Below the pieces are notes generated by a model. It was not told the DNA's origin and made no database searches. It saw nothing but the letters and a program-made list of their open reading frames with translations. From contig BTRA01000034.1 of NCBI GenBank assembly GCA_036986155.1, positions 1-24,086 on the forward strand: a stretch of DNA of 24,086 nt, given 5' to 3'. Every line of letters starts with the position of its first letter. Position 1 is the stretch's first letter. The position numbers and the translations under genes are program-made. Origin of the DNA: JACZXQ01 sp036986155. GTDB taxonomy: Bacteria > Gemmatimonadota > Gemmatimonadetes > Longimicrobiales > Gaopeijiaceae. Positions 15,476 to 23,432 of this stretch are shown piece by piece.

Positions 15476-16483
15476 ATGCCGAATCCGAAGGCGCCGACCA
15501 GAACCGATGGGCACCGCATCGCCGTGCTCTGTAACCCCCGCGGCGGGCGGATCCGCAGGGAGTTGGATGCAGTGCGCGAACTCGGGAGGGACCTGGGGGG
15601 AGAGCTGTACCGGGAGGCGGACGACCGCCGGGGAATCGCAGAGGCCCTGAGTGATCTGACGGCGATGGGGGCCGGGACACTATGCATCGTAGGCGGCGAC
15701 GGGACGGTGCACGGGGCCTTGACCGCGCTCCATGCGGCGAGGCCCGAGGAGCCCTGGCCCATAATCGCTCCGGTCCCCGGAGGATCGACCAACATGACGA
15801 CCCAGGATCTGGGTGCGGGTGGCTCGCTCATGGACCGTCTGCTCGCGATCCGGACCTGGCGCGACGGAAGAGACGAGCGGGGACCGGGGGCCGATGGGGC
15901 CCTAGTGACGCGGCCGATCTTGTGCGTGGAGCATCCTAAGAGCGAGGCTCTCTGCGGCATGTTCTTCGGGGCCGGGGCCGTCGCTGACGGTGTGCGGTTC
16001 TTCGACCAGCGCCTCCGGGGTCTTCAACTGGGGGATCGAAATACTTCGGGTCTCTCCATCGCCCGTGTGCTGTTTTCTCTGGCCGTCCGGGGGACCCGGG
16101 GCGAGTCCGTCGGGTGCAGCGTGAGGAGTGCCGTGGACGGGCGCGCGCCCACCGACTACCTCTGCATATTCTGCTTGGCAAGCACGCTTCACCGCCTGAT
16201 ACTCGGCACCCGTCCCCATTGGGGCGAAGAGGACGGGCCCGTCCACTTCACCCTGGTGGAAAAGGGTGCCCGTGCCTTCTGGCGGAGCCTGCCTCGCATC
16301 GCGAGGGGCAGACCCGGCGCGAAGCTGACGCCCGAACGCGGTTACCTCAGCCACAATGCGAACGCAGTCGAGTTGACCTTCGATGGTCCATTCGTTGTGG
16401 ACGGGGAGGTCTATCACGCACGCGCTGCCGACGGCCCTTTCCGGATCACGGCGCCGCGGACTGTGACCTGGCTGGTCCCCTAG
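15476..16483 (+). CDS. Diacylglycerol/ceramide-kinase-family lipid kinase
   Basis: A 335-residue protein of the DAGK catalytic-domain superfamily, which includes sphingosine, ceramide and diacylglycerol kinases. Seen: an N-terminal strand CNPRGGRI (from residue 19), the nucleotide-binding GGDGTVHGAL with GGDGT at 73-77, then PVPGGSTNMTTQDLG at about 99-113 in place of the common P-x-GTxND loop, and a C-terminal beta domain ending with the GPFVVDGEVY segment (usual F-x-x-DGE). Within a putative ceramide operon it would phosphorylate the free hydroxyl of the long-chain base or ceramide, as reported for the Caulobacter ceramide kinase in the ceramide phosphoglycerate pathway. It should work at the inner face of the cytoplasmic membrane. 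ATG 15476 is the first start after the previous stop; an upstream extension would overlap the acyltransferase gene. A plain diacylglycerol kinase role is the alternative. Confidence 0.82.
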   Translation: MPNPKAPTRTDGHRIAVLCNPRGGRIRRELDAVRELGRDLGGELYREADDRRGIAEALSDLTAMGAGTLCIVGGDGTVHGALTALHAARPEEPWPIIAPVPGGSTNMTTQDLGAGGSLMDRLLAIRTWRDGRDERGPGADGALVTRPILCVEHPKSEALCGMFFGAGAVADGVRFFDQRLRGLQLGDRNTSGLSIARVLFSLAVRGTRGESVGCSVRSAVDGRAPTDYLCIFCLASTLHRLILGTRPHWGEEDGPVHFTLVEKGARAFWRSLPRIARGRPGAKLTPERGYLSHNANAVELTFDGPFVVDGEVYHARAADGPFRITAPRTVTWLVP

Positions 16484-16560
16484 GGGCCTGTTGCCCCGAT
16501 ACACCGTCCTTGAGACCTTTGCAGCCTGAACACGGACGACACACCCAACTGGCGGGGGAA

Positions 16561-18138
16561 ATGGCTTCTACACGGCGGCACGCCCATCGACAAGCCATCG
16601 TGATCGGAAGCGGCTTCGGCGGCGCAATGGCGGCGCGGAAGCTGGTCGACTCGGGAGCCGACGTCCTCATGCTCGAGCGGGGGCCGTTCGTGGAGCGGGG
16701 ACCGCACAATTGGGAGCCCGAAGGTACCGTCATGCGGACGCCATACTACATGGAGGGTCCGCACTACAAGGCCGACACGGACCGCGGGACCAGCGAGGCC
16801 GGTGCGTGCTCCTGTGTGGGAGGGGCCTCGGTGTTCTACGGTGGGGTGTCACTGCGCTTCCGGGAAGCAGACTTCTTGCCTGACCCTGAGATCGTAGGGG
16901 ATTCCGGTGCCCGCTGGCCGTTCGCCTACAACGAACTCGAACCGTACTACGGGGAGGCAGAGAGGATTCTCGATGTCGCCGGGCGGGCGGGGGAGGATCC
17001 TACGGAGCCTCCACGGACCTCGGGGTACCCCTGCCCTCCGAGTCGACTCTCGGAGGTGTCCAGGATAATCGCCCGGGCAGCCGAAGCCCGAGGCCTGCAC
17101 CCATTTCGGCTCCCCCTCGCGATCAATTACAAGAACAGTGGGTCGGCGCCCGCATGCATCGAATGCGCTACCTGTGACACCTTCGCCTGTAAGATCGAGG
17201 CGAAGAACGATATCGCCGTACGCGTGCTCAGCGATCTAGTAGCGCGTGGCCTCGAGCTGCGAGCCAACACGGCCGTCACCGGCCTGCATGTGGAGGGGCG
17301 AACGGTCACGGGCGTCAGGTGTGTGGACCGAACCACCGGCGACACGGAAGTTCTGACCGCCGACCGGATCATTCTGGCCGCGGGGGCATTGGGCTCCGCA
17401 CACCTTCTTCTGGCCTCCCGCCTAGCTGAGTCGAACCCCGCGGGGGACGCCGTCGGTCGATATCTGACGCGCCACTGCAGCGCGATCGTGTTCGGCGCCT
17501 ACCGGTGGCTACCCAAGCACGAAGGCCGTTTCCACAAGCAGATCGGGATCAACGACTACTATCTGGGGGATCCGGGTGGGGATGGGCCAAAAGGCCCTCT
17601 CGGCAACATCCAGCAGACCCAGACACCTTCGAGTGGGACGGTACGCGGTGAACTCAACTGGTTCCTCGGCTCGCTGGTGGCGCCCATGGCTCGACGAATC
17701 ACGGGCCTTCTCGTCATCGCTGAAGATCGGCCGCAACATCGGAATCGCGTGGTCCTCGACCTCACCGAAGCCGATGAGTTTGGCCTGCCTCGGCTCAGGA
17801 TCGAGCACCGATACGACTCCCGCGACTTCGAGGCGCGCCGATTCCTGGCGGATCGGGCGAAGCGAGTGCACCGGGCGGCCGGTTCGCTCGTGGGTTACAC
17901 GCATGTAATCGACACCTTCTCGCACGCGTTAGGAACCGTGCGCATGGGTGATGATCCCGACAACGCACCGGTGGACCGATACGGACGCTTCCGGGGAGTG
18001 GACAACCTGTACGTTACGGACGGAAGCACGCTGCCGACCTCGGGGGCGGTGAACCCCAGCCTCACGATCTCCGCCAACGCGTTGCGAATCGGTCACGTCA
18101 TTGCCGAAGATCTCCGCAGAGAGGGCATTACGCGATGA
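16561..18138 (+). CDS. GMC-family FAD oxidoreductase with a four-cysteine motif
   Basis: A 525-residue flavoprotein. The Rossmann motif GSGFGG is at residues 16-21, followed by an acidic LERG that binds the ribose. The GMC C-terminal signature is complete: His455 in SHALGTVRMG, then YVTDGSTLPTSGAVNPSLTI with Asn498, the usual His/Asn catalytic pair. Family members oxidise alcohols (sugars, sterols, long-chain alcohols). Cys199, 202, 205 and 210 form C-x2-C-x2-C-x4-C just before KIEAKND, the place where gluconate/sorbitol-type and long-chain alcohol GMC enzymes also carry cysteines. The ATG at 16561 directly precedes the FAD domain; the frame upstream runs into the kinase gene in another register and is not coding. 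The stop overlaps the next start as ATGA. In context it may oxidise or isomerise a sphingoid or head-group alcohol; the substrate is unknown. Confidence 0.87.
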   Translation: MASTRRHAHRQAIVIGSGFGGAMAARKLVDSGADVLMLERGPFVERGPHNWEPEGTVMRTPYYMEGPHYKADTDRGTSEAGACSCVGGASVFYGGVSLRFREADFLPDPEIVGDSGARWPFAYNELEPYYGEAERILDVAGRAGEDPTEPPRTSGYPCPPSRLSEVSRIIARAAEARGLHPFRLPLAINYKNSGSAPACIECATCDTFACKIEAKNDIAVRVLSDLVARGLELRANTAVTGLHVEGRTVTGVRCVDRTTGDTEVLTADRIILAAGALGSAHLLLASRLAESNPAGDAVGRYLTRHCSAIVFGAYRWLPKHEGRFHKQIGINDYYLGDPGGDGPKGPLGNIQQTQTPSSGTVRGELNWFLGSLVAPMARRITGLLVIAEDRPQHRNRVVLDLTEADEFGLPRLRIEHRYDSRDFEARRFLADRAKRVHRAAGSLVGYTHVIDTFSHALGTVRMGDDPDNAPVDRYGRFRGVDNLYVTDGSTLPTSGAVNPSLTISANALRIGHVIAEDLRREGITR

Positions 18139-19133
18139 CGCCGCGCCCTTCGTCGATCGGGCTCGTCTTTCTGGGCTGCGGCAAGGCGACTCGCATGCAC
18201 AGCCGGACGCTGGCCCGGTTGGCCCCCGAGGTGCGGCTCCACTTCGCGAGCCGGGACCTGGACAAGGCGCGCCGCTACTCCAACGAGCACGGGGGTGCCG
18301 GGACCTATGACTCATACGAGTCCGCGATCGAGGCCGCCGCCGCCCAGGTCGTCCTGGTAGCGACCCCACCCCCGCTTCATCTCGATCTGACGCTGGCGGC
18401 GTTGGGCGCCGACAAGGACGTGATCGTCGAGAAGCCGGCGTTCCTCCACCCTGAGGACTTCGGCCGGGTGCGAGAGGCGATGGCTCGCTCGGGCCGGCGC
18501 GTCTTCGTCGCCGAGAACTACTTCTACAAGCCGCTCCGACGCCGGTTGCTCAGCATCCTGGAAGAGGGCATCATCGGCGATCCCCTCTTCCTCCACGTAA
18601 ACGCGGTCAAGCGCCAACGGCCCGACGACTGGCGGGCAAGTGCCGCGGCCTCGGGCGGAGGCGGCCTATTCGAGGGCGGCATCCACTGGATCAACCTGAT
18701 GGCCAATCTCGGGATGGACGTGCGAACGGTGAGCGGCCACCGGGCCGGAGAACCGAATAGGAAGGGCAACGATACGCGAGAGACGGAAGAGAGCATTCAC
18801 GTGGTGCTCGACTTCACCAATGGCGCCGTGGGCACGCTCTCCTACTCGTGGGAGGTGCCCTCACCGCTTCAGGGGATTCGCATCTCGAAACTCTACGGTC
18901 GCGAAGGGTCCGCGACCTTCGAATCCAATGGCATCTTCGTCTTCGCTTCGGGCAGCCGGACTCGGCTGAGCTTTCCCGGGTTTAGGGACCTTGCGGGCTA
19001 CCGCGCTATGTTTACCGACTTTCTCGCGGCGATCCGTACGGGGAACGATCCCCTGATGACACTCGACATTGCGGAGCGGGACGTCCGGCTGGTCCGAGAC
19101 ATCTACCGCTCCATGGGACTGAAAGACGCATGA
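18135..19133 (+). CDS. Gfo/Idh/MocA-family NAD(P)-dependent oxidoreductase
   Basis: A 332-residue protein of normal length for the family. The N-terminal Rossmann fold begins IGLVFLGCGKATRMHSRTL. The family signature EKP is at residues 99-101 in DVIVEKPAFL. A Gly-rich turn with GGGGLFEGGIHWINL carries the His usually placed at the active site. The C-terminal half is the beta-sheet substrate domain. Members reduce or oxidise sugars, inositols and other hydroxy/keto compounds. The gene is translationally coupled on both sides: its start overlaps the GMC stop, and its stop overlaps the membrane-protein start, so it works with both. GMC and Gfo/Idh enzymes are often paired to convert an alcohol through a keto intermediate. 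Here it could be the missing ketone reductase of the sphingolipid path or a head-group enzyme; both are inference. Confidence 0.87.
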   Translation: MTPRPSSIGLVFLGCGKATRMHSRTLARLAPEVRLHFASRDLDKARRYSNEHGGAGTYDSYESAIEAAAAQVVLVATPPPLHLDLTLAALGADKDVIVEKPAFLHPEDFGRVREAMARSGRRVFVAENYFYKPLRRRLLSILEEGIIGDPLFLHVNAVKRQRPDDWRASAAASGGGGLFEGGIHWINLMANLGMDVRTVSGHRAGEPNRKGNDTRETEESIHVVLDFTNGAVGTLSYSWEVPSPLQGIRISKLYGREGSATFESNGIFVFASGSRTRLSFPGFRDLAGYRAMFTDFLAAIRTGNDPLMTLDIAERDVRLVRDIYRSMGLKDA

Positions 19134-19957
19134 CGGGACTTCTGTTGGCACTTGGGACCGGCCTGGCGGCCGGGTTGCACAGCGCGACGTGGGGCATGTA
19201 CAAGGACGCTCCGCACGAGGGATTCAAGTGGAGCACCTACCTTCGCAGCCCGGCCCTTGCGGCAACGATCGCCGTCGCGATCGTTGCCGTCACCGACTTC
19301 GACCCGACGAGCCCGGCCGGTATCGTCCTCCTGTTCGGTGTCACTTACGGGCTCGAGCGGGCCCTCTTGGAGATCTACAAGTCCTTCCTGAGGGTGGAGG
19401 ACCAGTCCAAGTACACGATCCCCATGCAGTTCGCGATCCGCGGGAAGGTCGTCGAAAGCTCGGCGCTGCGCTGGTCGGCGTGTGCGCTGTACGTCTGGAC
19501 GGAGCTTCTGGTCCTGTTCGCCGTCTATTGGCTCCAGCGGAGTGGGCCCCCGATGCACCCCCTTCTCATCGTGTTCCTCGTTGGAAGCGCCGGGGGATGG
19601 ATCTCGGCGATCGGTGGTGCGTGGAAGGATGCCCCGGTAGAGGGCTTCCTCATCTTCAAGTTCTTCCGGAGCCCGGGCATCGCCTTCGCGTACGGCATCT
19701 TGGTCGGCTCCTTGACGACGAGCTACGTCTTGATCTTCATTGCCTCGATCGGGTTCACCGTGGCCACGATCGAGACCTACAAGACCTTCTTCTTCCCCCA
19801 CAGGCCCCGGGGGAAGTTCATGGGCAAGGCACCGCTGTTTCCGGAGTTCCTCGATACGCGAAGCCGATTCGTACCCCTCTACGTTTTGATCTGGCTGGGA
19901 GTCCTGATCTCTGCTGTGCTAGCGCTTGTCGGTCCCCGAGAAGGACTGCTTTTCTAG
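19130..19957 (+). CDS. Polytopic membrane protein with internal duplication (KDAP-x-EGF repeats)
   Basis: A 275-residue integral membrane protein of no family I can name. About six hydrophobic segments are visible. It contains two related halves: WGMYKDAPHEGF (Lys25) followed by YLRSPALAATIA, a hydrophobic run, and LEIYKSFLR in the first; AWKDAPVEGF (Lys166) followed by FFRSPGIAFAYG, a hydrophobic run, and IETYKTFFF in the second. The conserved core is KDAP-x-EGF, then RSP about 8 residues on, and (I/L)E-x-YK-(S/T)-F at the end of each half. Paired Asp/Glu/Lys near the membrane suggest a functional pocket, perhaps for a lipid phosphate or for catalysis. The ATGA overlap with the oxidoreductase upstream ties it to lipid modification. 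It could be a transferase, a flippase or a membrane partner of the oxidoreductases. Confidence 0.75.
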   Translation: MTGLLLALGTGLAAGLHSATWGMYKDAPHEGFKWSTYLRSPALAATIAVAIVAVTDFDPTSPAGIVLLFGVTYGLERALLEIYKSFLRVEDQSKYTIPMQFAIRGKVVESSALRWSACALYVWTELLVLFAVYWLQRSGPPMHPLLIVFLVGSAGGWISAIGGAWKDAPVEGFLIFKFFRSPGIAFAYGILVGSLTTSYVLIFIASIGFTVATIETYKTFFFPHRPRGKFMGKAPLFPEFLDTRSRFVPLYVLIWLGVLISAVLALVGPREGLLF

Positions 19958-20014
19958 GGGTCTCCCAAGTCCGCCCTACACACCGCTTTCTGCGGAACCG
20001 ACTCCGACTGGGGG

Positions 20015-21376
20015 GTGTTCAATGGCAGGACACCAACCCTGGAGTCGAATTCCTCGCAGCAGGAGCAGCTCACAATCGCCCGCAACCCTCATGATCTGCA
20101 CGCCGGCAGATGGCTTGCCGCAACCGGCCTCCTCGCGGCAGCACTGACCGCTCCCGCCCCCGCCGTGTATGCGAGTGTACCCGCGCAAATGCCCGCGTGT
20201 GAGGACTCCGCGGCACGTAGCATCGACCTTACCTATGCACGCTGGGTCCGCCTCCTGGCCAAGCGGAGCGAGATCGGCGAGCGCGACTTTACCCGACAGG
20301 CAGAGGAACTCGTAGGGGAGATGTTCTCCCTGGACGCCATGAGCGCCAGGATTCTCGGGAGCCGTTGGCAACGCCTGGACGAGGGACGGAGAAACCAGTT
20401 CAAGAAAGCCCTTGCCCGGTCGTTACGCTTCACCGTTGTCGAGTATTTCGATGAGTCGGACGTGATTCCCGCGCTGCGTCCCGCCGCCGAAGAAATGACG
20501 GTAGAGGGTGACCTCGTGAAGGCGCGATACTGGCTCGTCAAGCCGGACTGGAGCGACTGGTTCACATTCCGGCTTGCCGACGACGGCTCTGGAGCATGCG
20601 GCATCGTCGATATCCGCAGGGGAGACCGCAGCCTGCTGGGGCACTTGAAGGGGCAAGTGGAGAAGCCCCTCCAGGACTACTCGTTTCCCTACATGATCGC
20701 CCAACTCGGGCGCTACGGGGCCGTCGTTCTCGCCGACTTCGAGAACGATACGGAGGGTGAGCTGCCGAAGGGGTGGACGTGGCGGGGGTCCGACAACGAC
20801 AAGAACAAACCCTATCGGATCAAGGTTGAAGACGGGAACCGGTACCTCGAAGCCACCGACGAGGGCGAGTCGGTCATTCTCGGAAAGGAGATCAAGTGGA
20901 ATCTCAACGAGTTTCCCTACATTTCATTCCGGGTGAGGGTGAACCAGATTCCCGAGGGAGGGGATGAGCGGGACAACAAGAAAGTGGACAGCGCGGCCGG
21001 ACTCTACATCACGTACCGGAAGAAGTTCTTCGGGAAGATCCCCGAGTCGGCCAAGTACGTGTGGAGTTCGACACTCCCGATCGGTTCGGCGGTACGCAGA
21101 GAGGGCATCGGACGGCCATGGCAGATTGTGTTCGGCTCGGGAGAAGAAGGGTTAGGCGAATGGCGCACATACGTGTTCGATCTGCGGCAGGCATATACAG
21201 ACACTTTCGGGGGCACTGCTCCGTCGAAGTCGATCGGTGTCGGCATCCTCTCGGACGCGAACTCCCTAAAGCTCAAGGCCTACGCCGATTATGATGACAT
21301 CCAAGCCCTCCGCGAGGCCCCTCCGGGGGTCACGTCGGGCGTCACCGAGATTCTCGCGCCCATAGGCGACGAATGA
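20015..21376 (+). CDS. MlaC-like domain fused to a DUF3047 domain, secreted
   Basis: A 453-residue exported protein. After a long N-region and a hydrophobic signal (WLAATGLLAAALTAPAP, about residues 33-49) comes an MlaC/Ttg2D-like domain, about 60-235. It contains FSLDAMSARILGSRWQRLDE with GRRNQFKKALARSLRF just after, a central sheet, and GHLKGQVEKPLQDYSFPYMI, matching the layout of phospholipid-binding MlaC proteins. From Asp241 (VLADFENDTEGELPKGWTW) to about 440 follows a DUF3047-like beta-sandwich: FPYISFRVRVNQIPEGGDER, AKYVWSSTLPIGS, EWRTYVFDLRQAYTDTFG. The start is GTG at 20015; no other in-frame start fits better, so the N-terminus is the least certain part. The stop overlaps the TolC-like start as ATGA. 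It probably carries a lipid in the periplasm for the neighbouring channel and transporter. DUF3047 function is not known. Confidence 0.8.
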   Translation: MFNGRTPTLESNSSQQEQLTIARNPHDLHAGRWLAATGLLAAALTAPAPAVYASVPAQMPACEDSAARSIDLTYARWVRLLAKRSEIGERDFTRQAEELVGEMFSLDAMSARILGSRWQRLDEGRRNQFKKALARSLRFTVVEYFDESDVIPALRPAAEEMTVEGDLVKARYWLVKPDWSDWFTFRLADDGSGACGIVDIRRGDRSLLGHLKGQVEKPLQDYSFPYMIAQLGRYGAVVLADFENDTEGELPKGWTWRGSDNDKNKPYRIKVEDGNRYLEATDEGESVILGKEIKWNLNEFPYISFRVRVNQIPEGGDERDNKKVDSAAGLYITYRKKFFGKIPESAKYVWSSTLPIGSAVRREGIGRPWQIVFGSGEEGLGEWRTYVFDLRQAYTDTFGGTAPSKSIGVGILSDANSLKLKAYADYDDIQALREAPPGVTSGVTEILAPIGDE

Positions 21377-22746
21377 GATTCACTGGATTCTTGGCCTTCG
21401 TCCTCGCGGCGATCCTGGGCGGTCCCTGGCTGGCGAACGGCCTTGCGGGCCAGACCGTCGATACCGTCGTAGTGAGCCTCGCCGATGTTGAGCGGATGGT
21501 ACTTGACCGTAGCCCCCTACTCGCTCCCGCCGTAGCGGCGCTCGGCCTGTCGAGAGCGCAGGAGACCCGGGTGAGCCGCGCCCGGTTCCTTCCCGAGTTC
21601 AACCTGCGGAATACGTGGGGAGTCGCCCCCAAGCTCCGCGGCGAATTCACGGAATTCGGTGTGCTCGTATCTCCGGACACGATGACCGGGCTGTCCGACC
21701 TCACTTGGTTTACGCAGGTGGATCTCAACATCGTGCAGCCCCTCTACACATTTGGGAAGATCGGGTCGCAGATGGACGCGGCCAGGTTCCAGGTTGAGGC
21801 CTCACAGGCGGAGTTGAGCAAGACCCAAGCCGAGCTCGTCTTACAGGCCCGGAGAATCTACTGGGGTGTCGTCCTCGGAAACGAACTCGCCCGGGTCGTG
21901 ACGTCCGTCAACGACCGGGTCGTTGAAGCGGAGGAACGGCTGCAGGAGCGATTCGATGAAGGCTCCGCCACACAGAACGACATGTTCAAGTTCCGGATCT
22001 TCCAGTATGAAGTCGCCAGCCAATCCCGGGAGGTGGAGGCCGGAAGGGCCAAGGCCCGGGCCGGGCTGAGGGCCGTCTTGAGGATCCCGAAGAATGTACC
22101 GTTTCGGGTCGAGGCCGAGGCTCTCGAGCCGGTGGATGTGACTTTGGACAGCCTGGCAACCTACGTCGCAGCCGCCCTCACGGCGCGTCCGGAGGTCAAG
22201 CAACTCCAGGCCGGCATCAACGCGCGCAGATCCCTCGTAAGGGCGGCCGAAAAGGCGTCGTGGCCCACGTTGTTCGTGGCGGGTCAGATCAAGTTCAATG
22301 CGGCGCCGGGTCGTTTCGATCCGAGAAACCCCTTCGTGCGCAACCCGACCAACTTCTTCCGTCCGGGTATCGTTCTCGGTCTGGACTGGGATCTCAACTT
22401 CTTCCAGAACAGTGACAAGACGGCGCTCCAGCGGTACGAGACCGCCAAGCTGGAAGCTCAGGTCTACCCCCTCGAACTCATGATCGAGCAACAGGTACGG
22501 GAGGCGTATGTCGACGCCGTGCGGGCACGAGCGGACATGCGTGACGGCCGGAGAGCGCTGAGAGCGAGCGAGAACCTTCTTCGAGCTGAGCTGCAGACGT
22601 TCGATATCGGACTCGGGGGCATCGAGGAAGTGATCGATGCGTTCAAGGCAAACGTTGGAATGACCCTGGCCCAGTTCAAGAACATTGCAACGTTGAACTC
22701 TCGAATCGCTGAACTCAGCCAGCGTGTCGGTCGGGAGATCAGATGA
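21373..22746 (+). CDS. TolC-family outer membrane efflux protein
   Basis: A 457-residue protein of the usual TolC/OEP length. A signal peptide (MRFTGFLAFVLAAILGGPWL, cleavage near AGQ) is followed by two repeats of the long coiled-coil and beta-strand pattern: VERMVLDRSPLLAPAVAALG as the first helix start, then beta-strand segments around LTWFTQVDLNIVQPLYTFGK (the QPLYTFGK stretch is typical of OEP strands), then AELSKTQAELVLQARRIYWG. The second half has RPEVKQLQAGINARRSLVRA, strands around GIVLGLDWDLNFFQNSD, and YVDAVRARADMRDGRRALRA. It should form a trimeric channel from the outer membrane into the periplasm. Both ends overlap neighbouring genes as ATGA, so it is made together with the two MlaC-like proteins. 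No membrane-fusion protein is encoded in the window, so the way it docks is unknown. Confidence 0.9.
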   Translation: MRFTGFLAFVLAAILGGPWLANGLAGQTVDTVVVSLADVERMVLDRSPLLAPAVAALGLSRAQETRVSRARFLPEFNLRNTWGVAPKLRGEFTEFGVLVSPDTMTGLSDLTWFTQVDLNIVQPLYTFGKIGSQMDAARFQVEASQAELSKTQAELVLQARRIYWGVVLGNELARVVTSVNDRVVEAEERLQERFDEGSATQNDMFKFRIFQYEVASQSREVEAGRAKARAGLRAVLRIPKNVPFRVEAEALEPVDVTLDSLATYVAAALTARPEVKQLQAGINARRSLVRAAEKASWPTLFVAGQIKFNAAPGRFDPRNPFVRNPTNFFRPGIVLGLDWDLNFFQNSDKTALQRYETAKLEAQVYPLELMIEQQVREAYVDAVRARADMRDGRRALRASENLLRAELQTFDIGLGGIEEVIDAFKANVGMTLAQFKNIATLNSRIAELSQRVGREIR

Positions 22747-23387
22747 AGACGGAGAGACGGGCAGCCATGAATATCCCTCGCCCTTCGAGGATCCACGCTT
22801 CCGTCATGGTGGCGTTCTTAGCGGCGGTGATGGTCCCGGTCCCGGGTGCGGCCCAGGGCACGCCGGGAGAGGTCGTGAGAGCCCGCAACGAGGCCGCGCA
22901 ACGGGCCGTCGAGGCCGCCGGAGATTCGATTTCCGACGAGGAGCGGGAGGCGCTGAAGGACATCATCAACGGGGTGATCGATTTTCGGGAACTCTCGCGC
23001 CGGGCGCTGGGACGCCACTGGACCGCTCGCACTCCGGAAGAGCAGGATCAGTTCGTAGAGGTCTTCCGGAGCCTCATTCGCAATTCGTCCGTAAAAAAGC
23101 TCGAGATCTACGAAGCGGACAGCATCACCTACCAGCCCGCAGAGACCAATGGAGACAGGAGCCGCGTGGTCACGATCGCCTACAAGGGGCGTAGCGAGGT
23201 CGAAATCGCGTACCTCATGCACAGGGTCGGAGGCGAATGGAAGGTGTACGACGTCGTCATCGACGATTCCAGTACGCTTCGGACCTACCAGGACTCATTC
23301 CAGCGAGAGATCAGCTCCACGTCGTACAAGGCGATGTATGACCGCATGGTGGCCAAGCTCGCAGAGTCCGACGGCCCAGGGGGCTAG
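22743..23387 (+). CDS. MlaC/Ttg2D-family periplasmic lipid-binding protein
   Basis: A 214-residue exported protein, near the family length of about 210. A signal peptide (hydrophobic VMVAFLAAVMVPVPGAAQ, cleavage near residue 38) is followed by the MlaC fold: IINGVIDFRELSRRALGRHW, TPEEQDQFVEVFRSLIRNS, a four-strand sheet with VVTIAYKGRSEVEIAYLMHR, EWKVYDVVIDDSSTLRTYQD, and a closing helix SYKAMYDRMVAKL. These are the blocks in which MlaC binds both acyl chains of a phospholipid and ferries it across the periplasm; HpnM in hopanoid clusters is of the same family. The start at 22743 overlaps the TolC-like stop and has GGGAG about 6 bases upstream; ATG 22767 is the alternative. The RND gene starts 45 bases downstream, the same order as the HpnM/HpnN-type pairing. 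Confidence 0.88.
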   Translation: MKTERRAAMNIPRPSRIHASVMVAFLAAVMVPVPGAAQGTPGEVVRARNEAAQRAVEAAGDSISDEEREALKDIINGVIDFRELSRRALGRHWTARTPEEQDQFVEVFRSLIRNSSVKKLEIYEADSITYQPAETNGDRSRVVTIAYKGRSEVEIAYLMHRVGGEWKVYDVVIDDSSTLRTYQDSFQREISSTSYKAMYDRMVAKLAESDGPGG

Positions 23388-23432
23388 GCACCCCATACTC
23401 TCAGGCGCTCGTTCACCCGGAACACAAGACAA

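Noticed and set aside
16114..16560. A 149-codon upstream extension of the GMC oxidoreductase frame
   Set aside because: It overlaps the lipid-kinase gene in another frame and its translation is low-complexity Arg/Pro-rich sequence; the FAD domain begins directly after the ATG at 16561.
19189..20094. A 301-codon plus-strand frame overlapping the duplicated membrane protein
   Set aside because: It is out of frame with the coupled ATGA start, is Arg/Pro-rich without hydrophobic segments, and runs across the true stop and intergenic gap.
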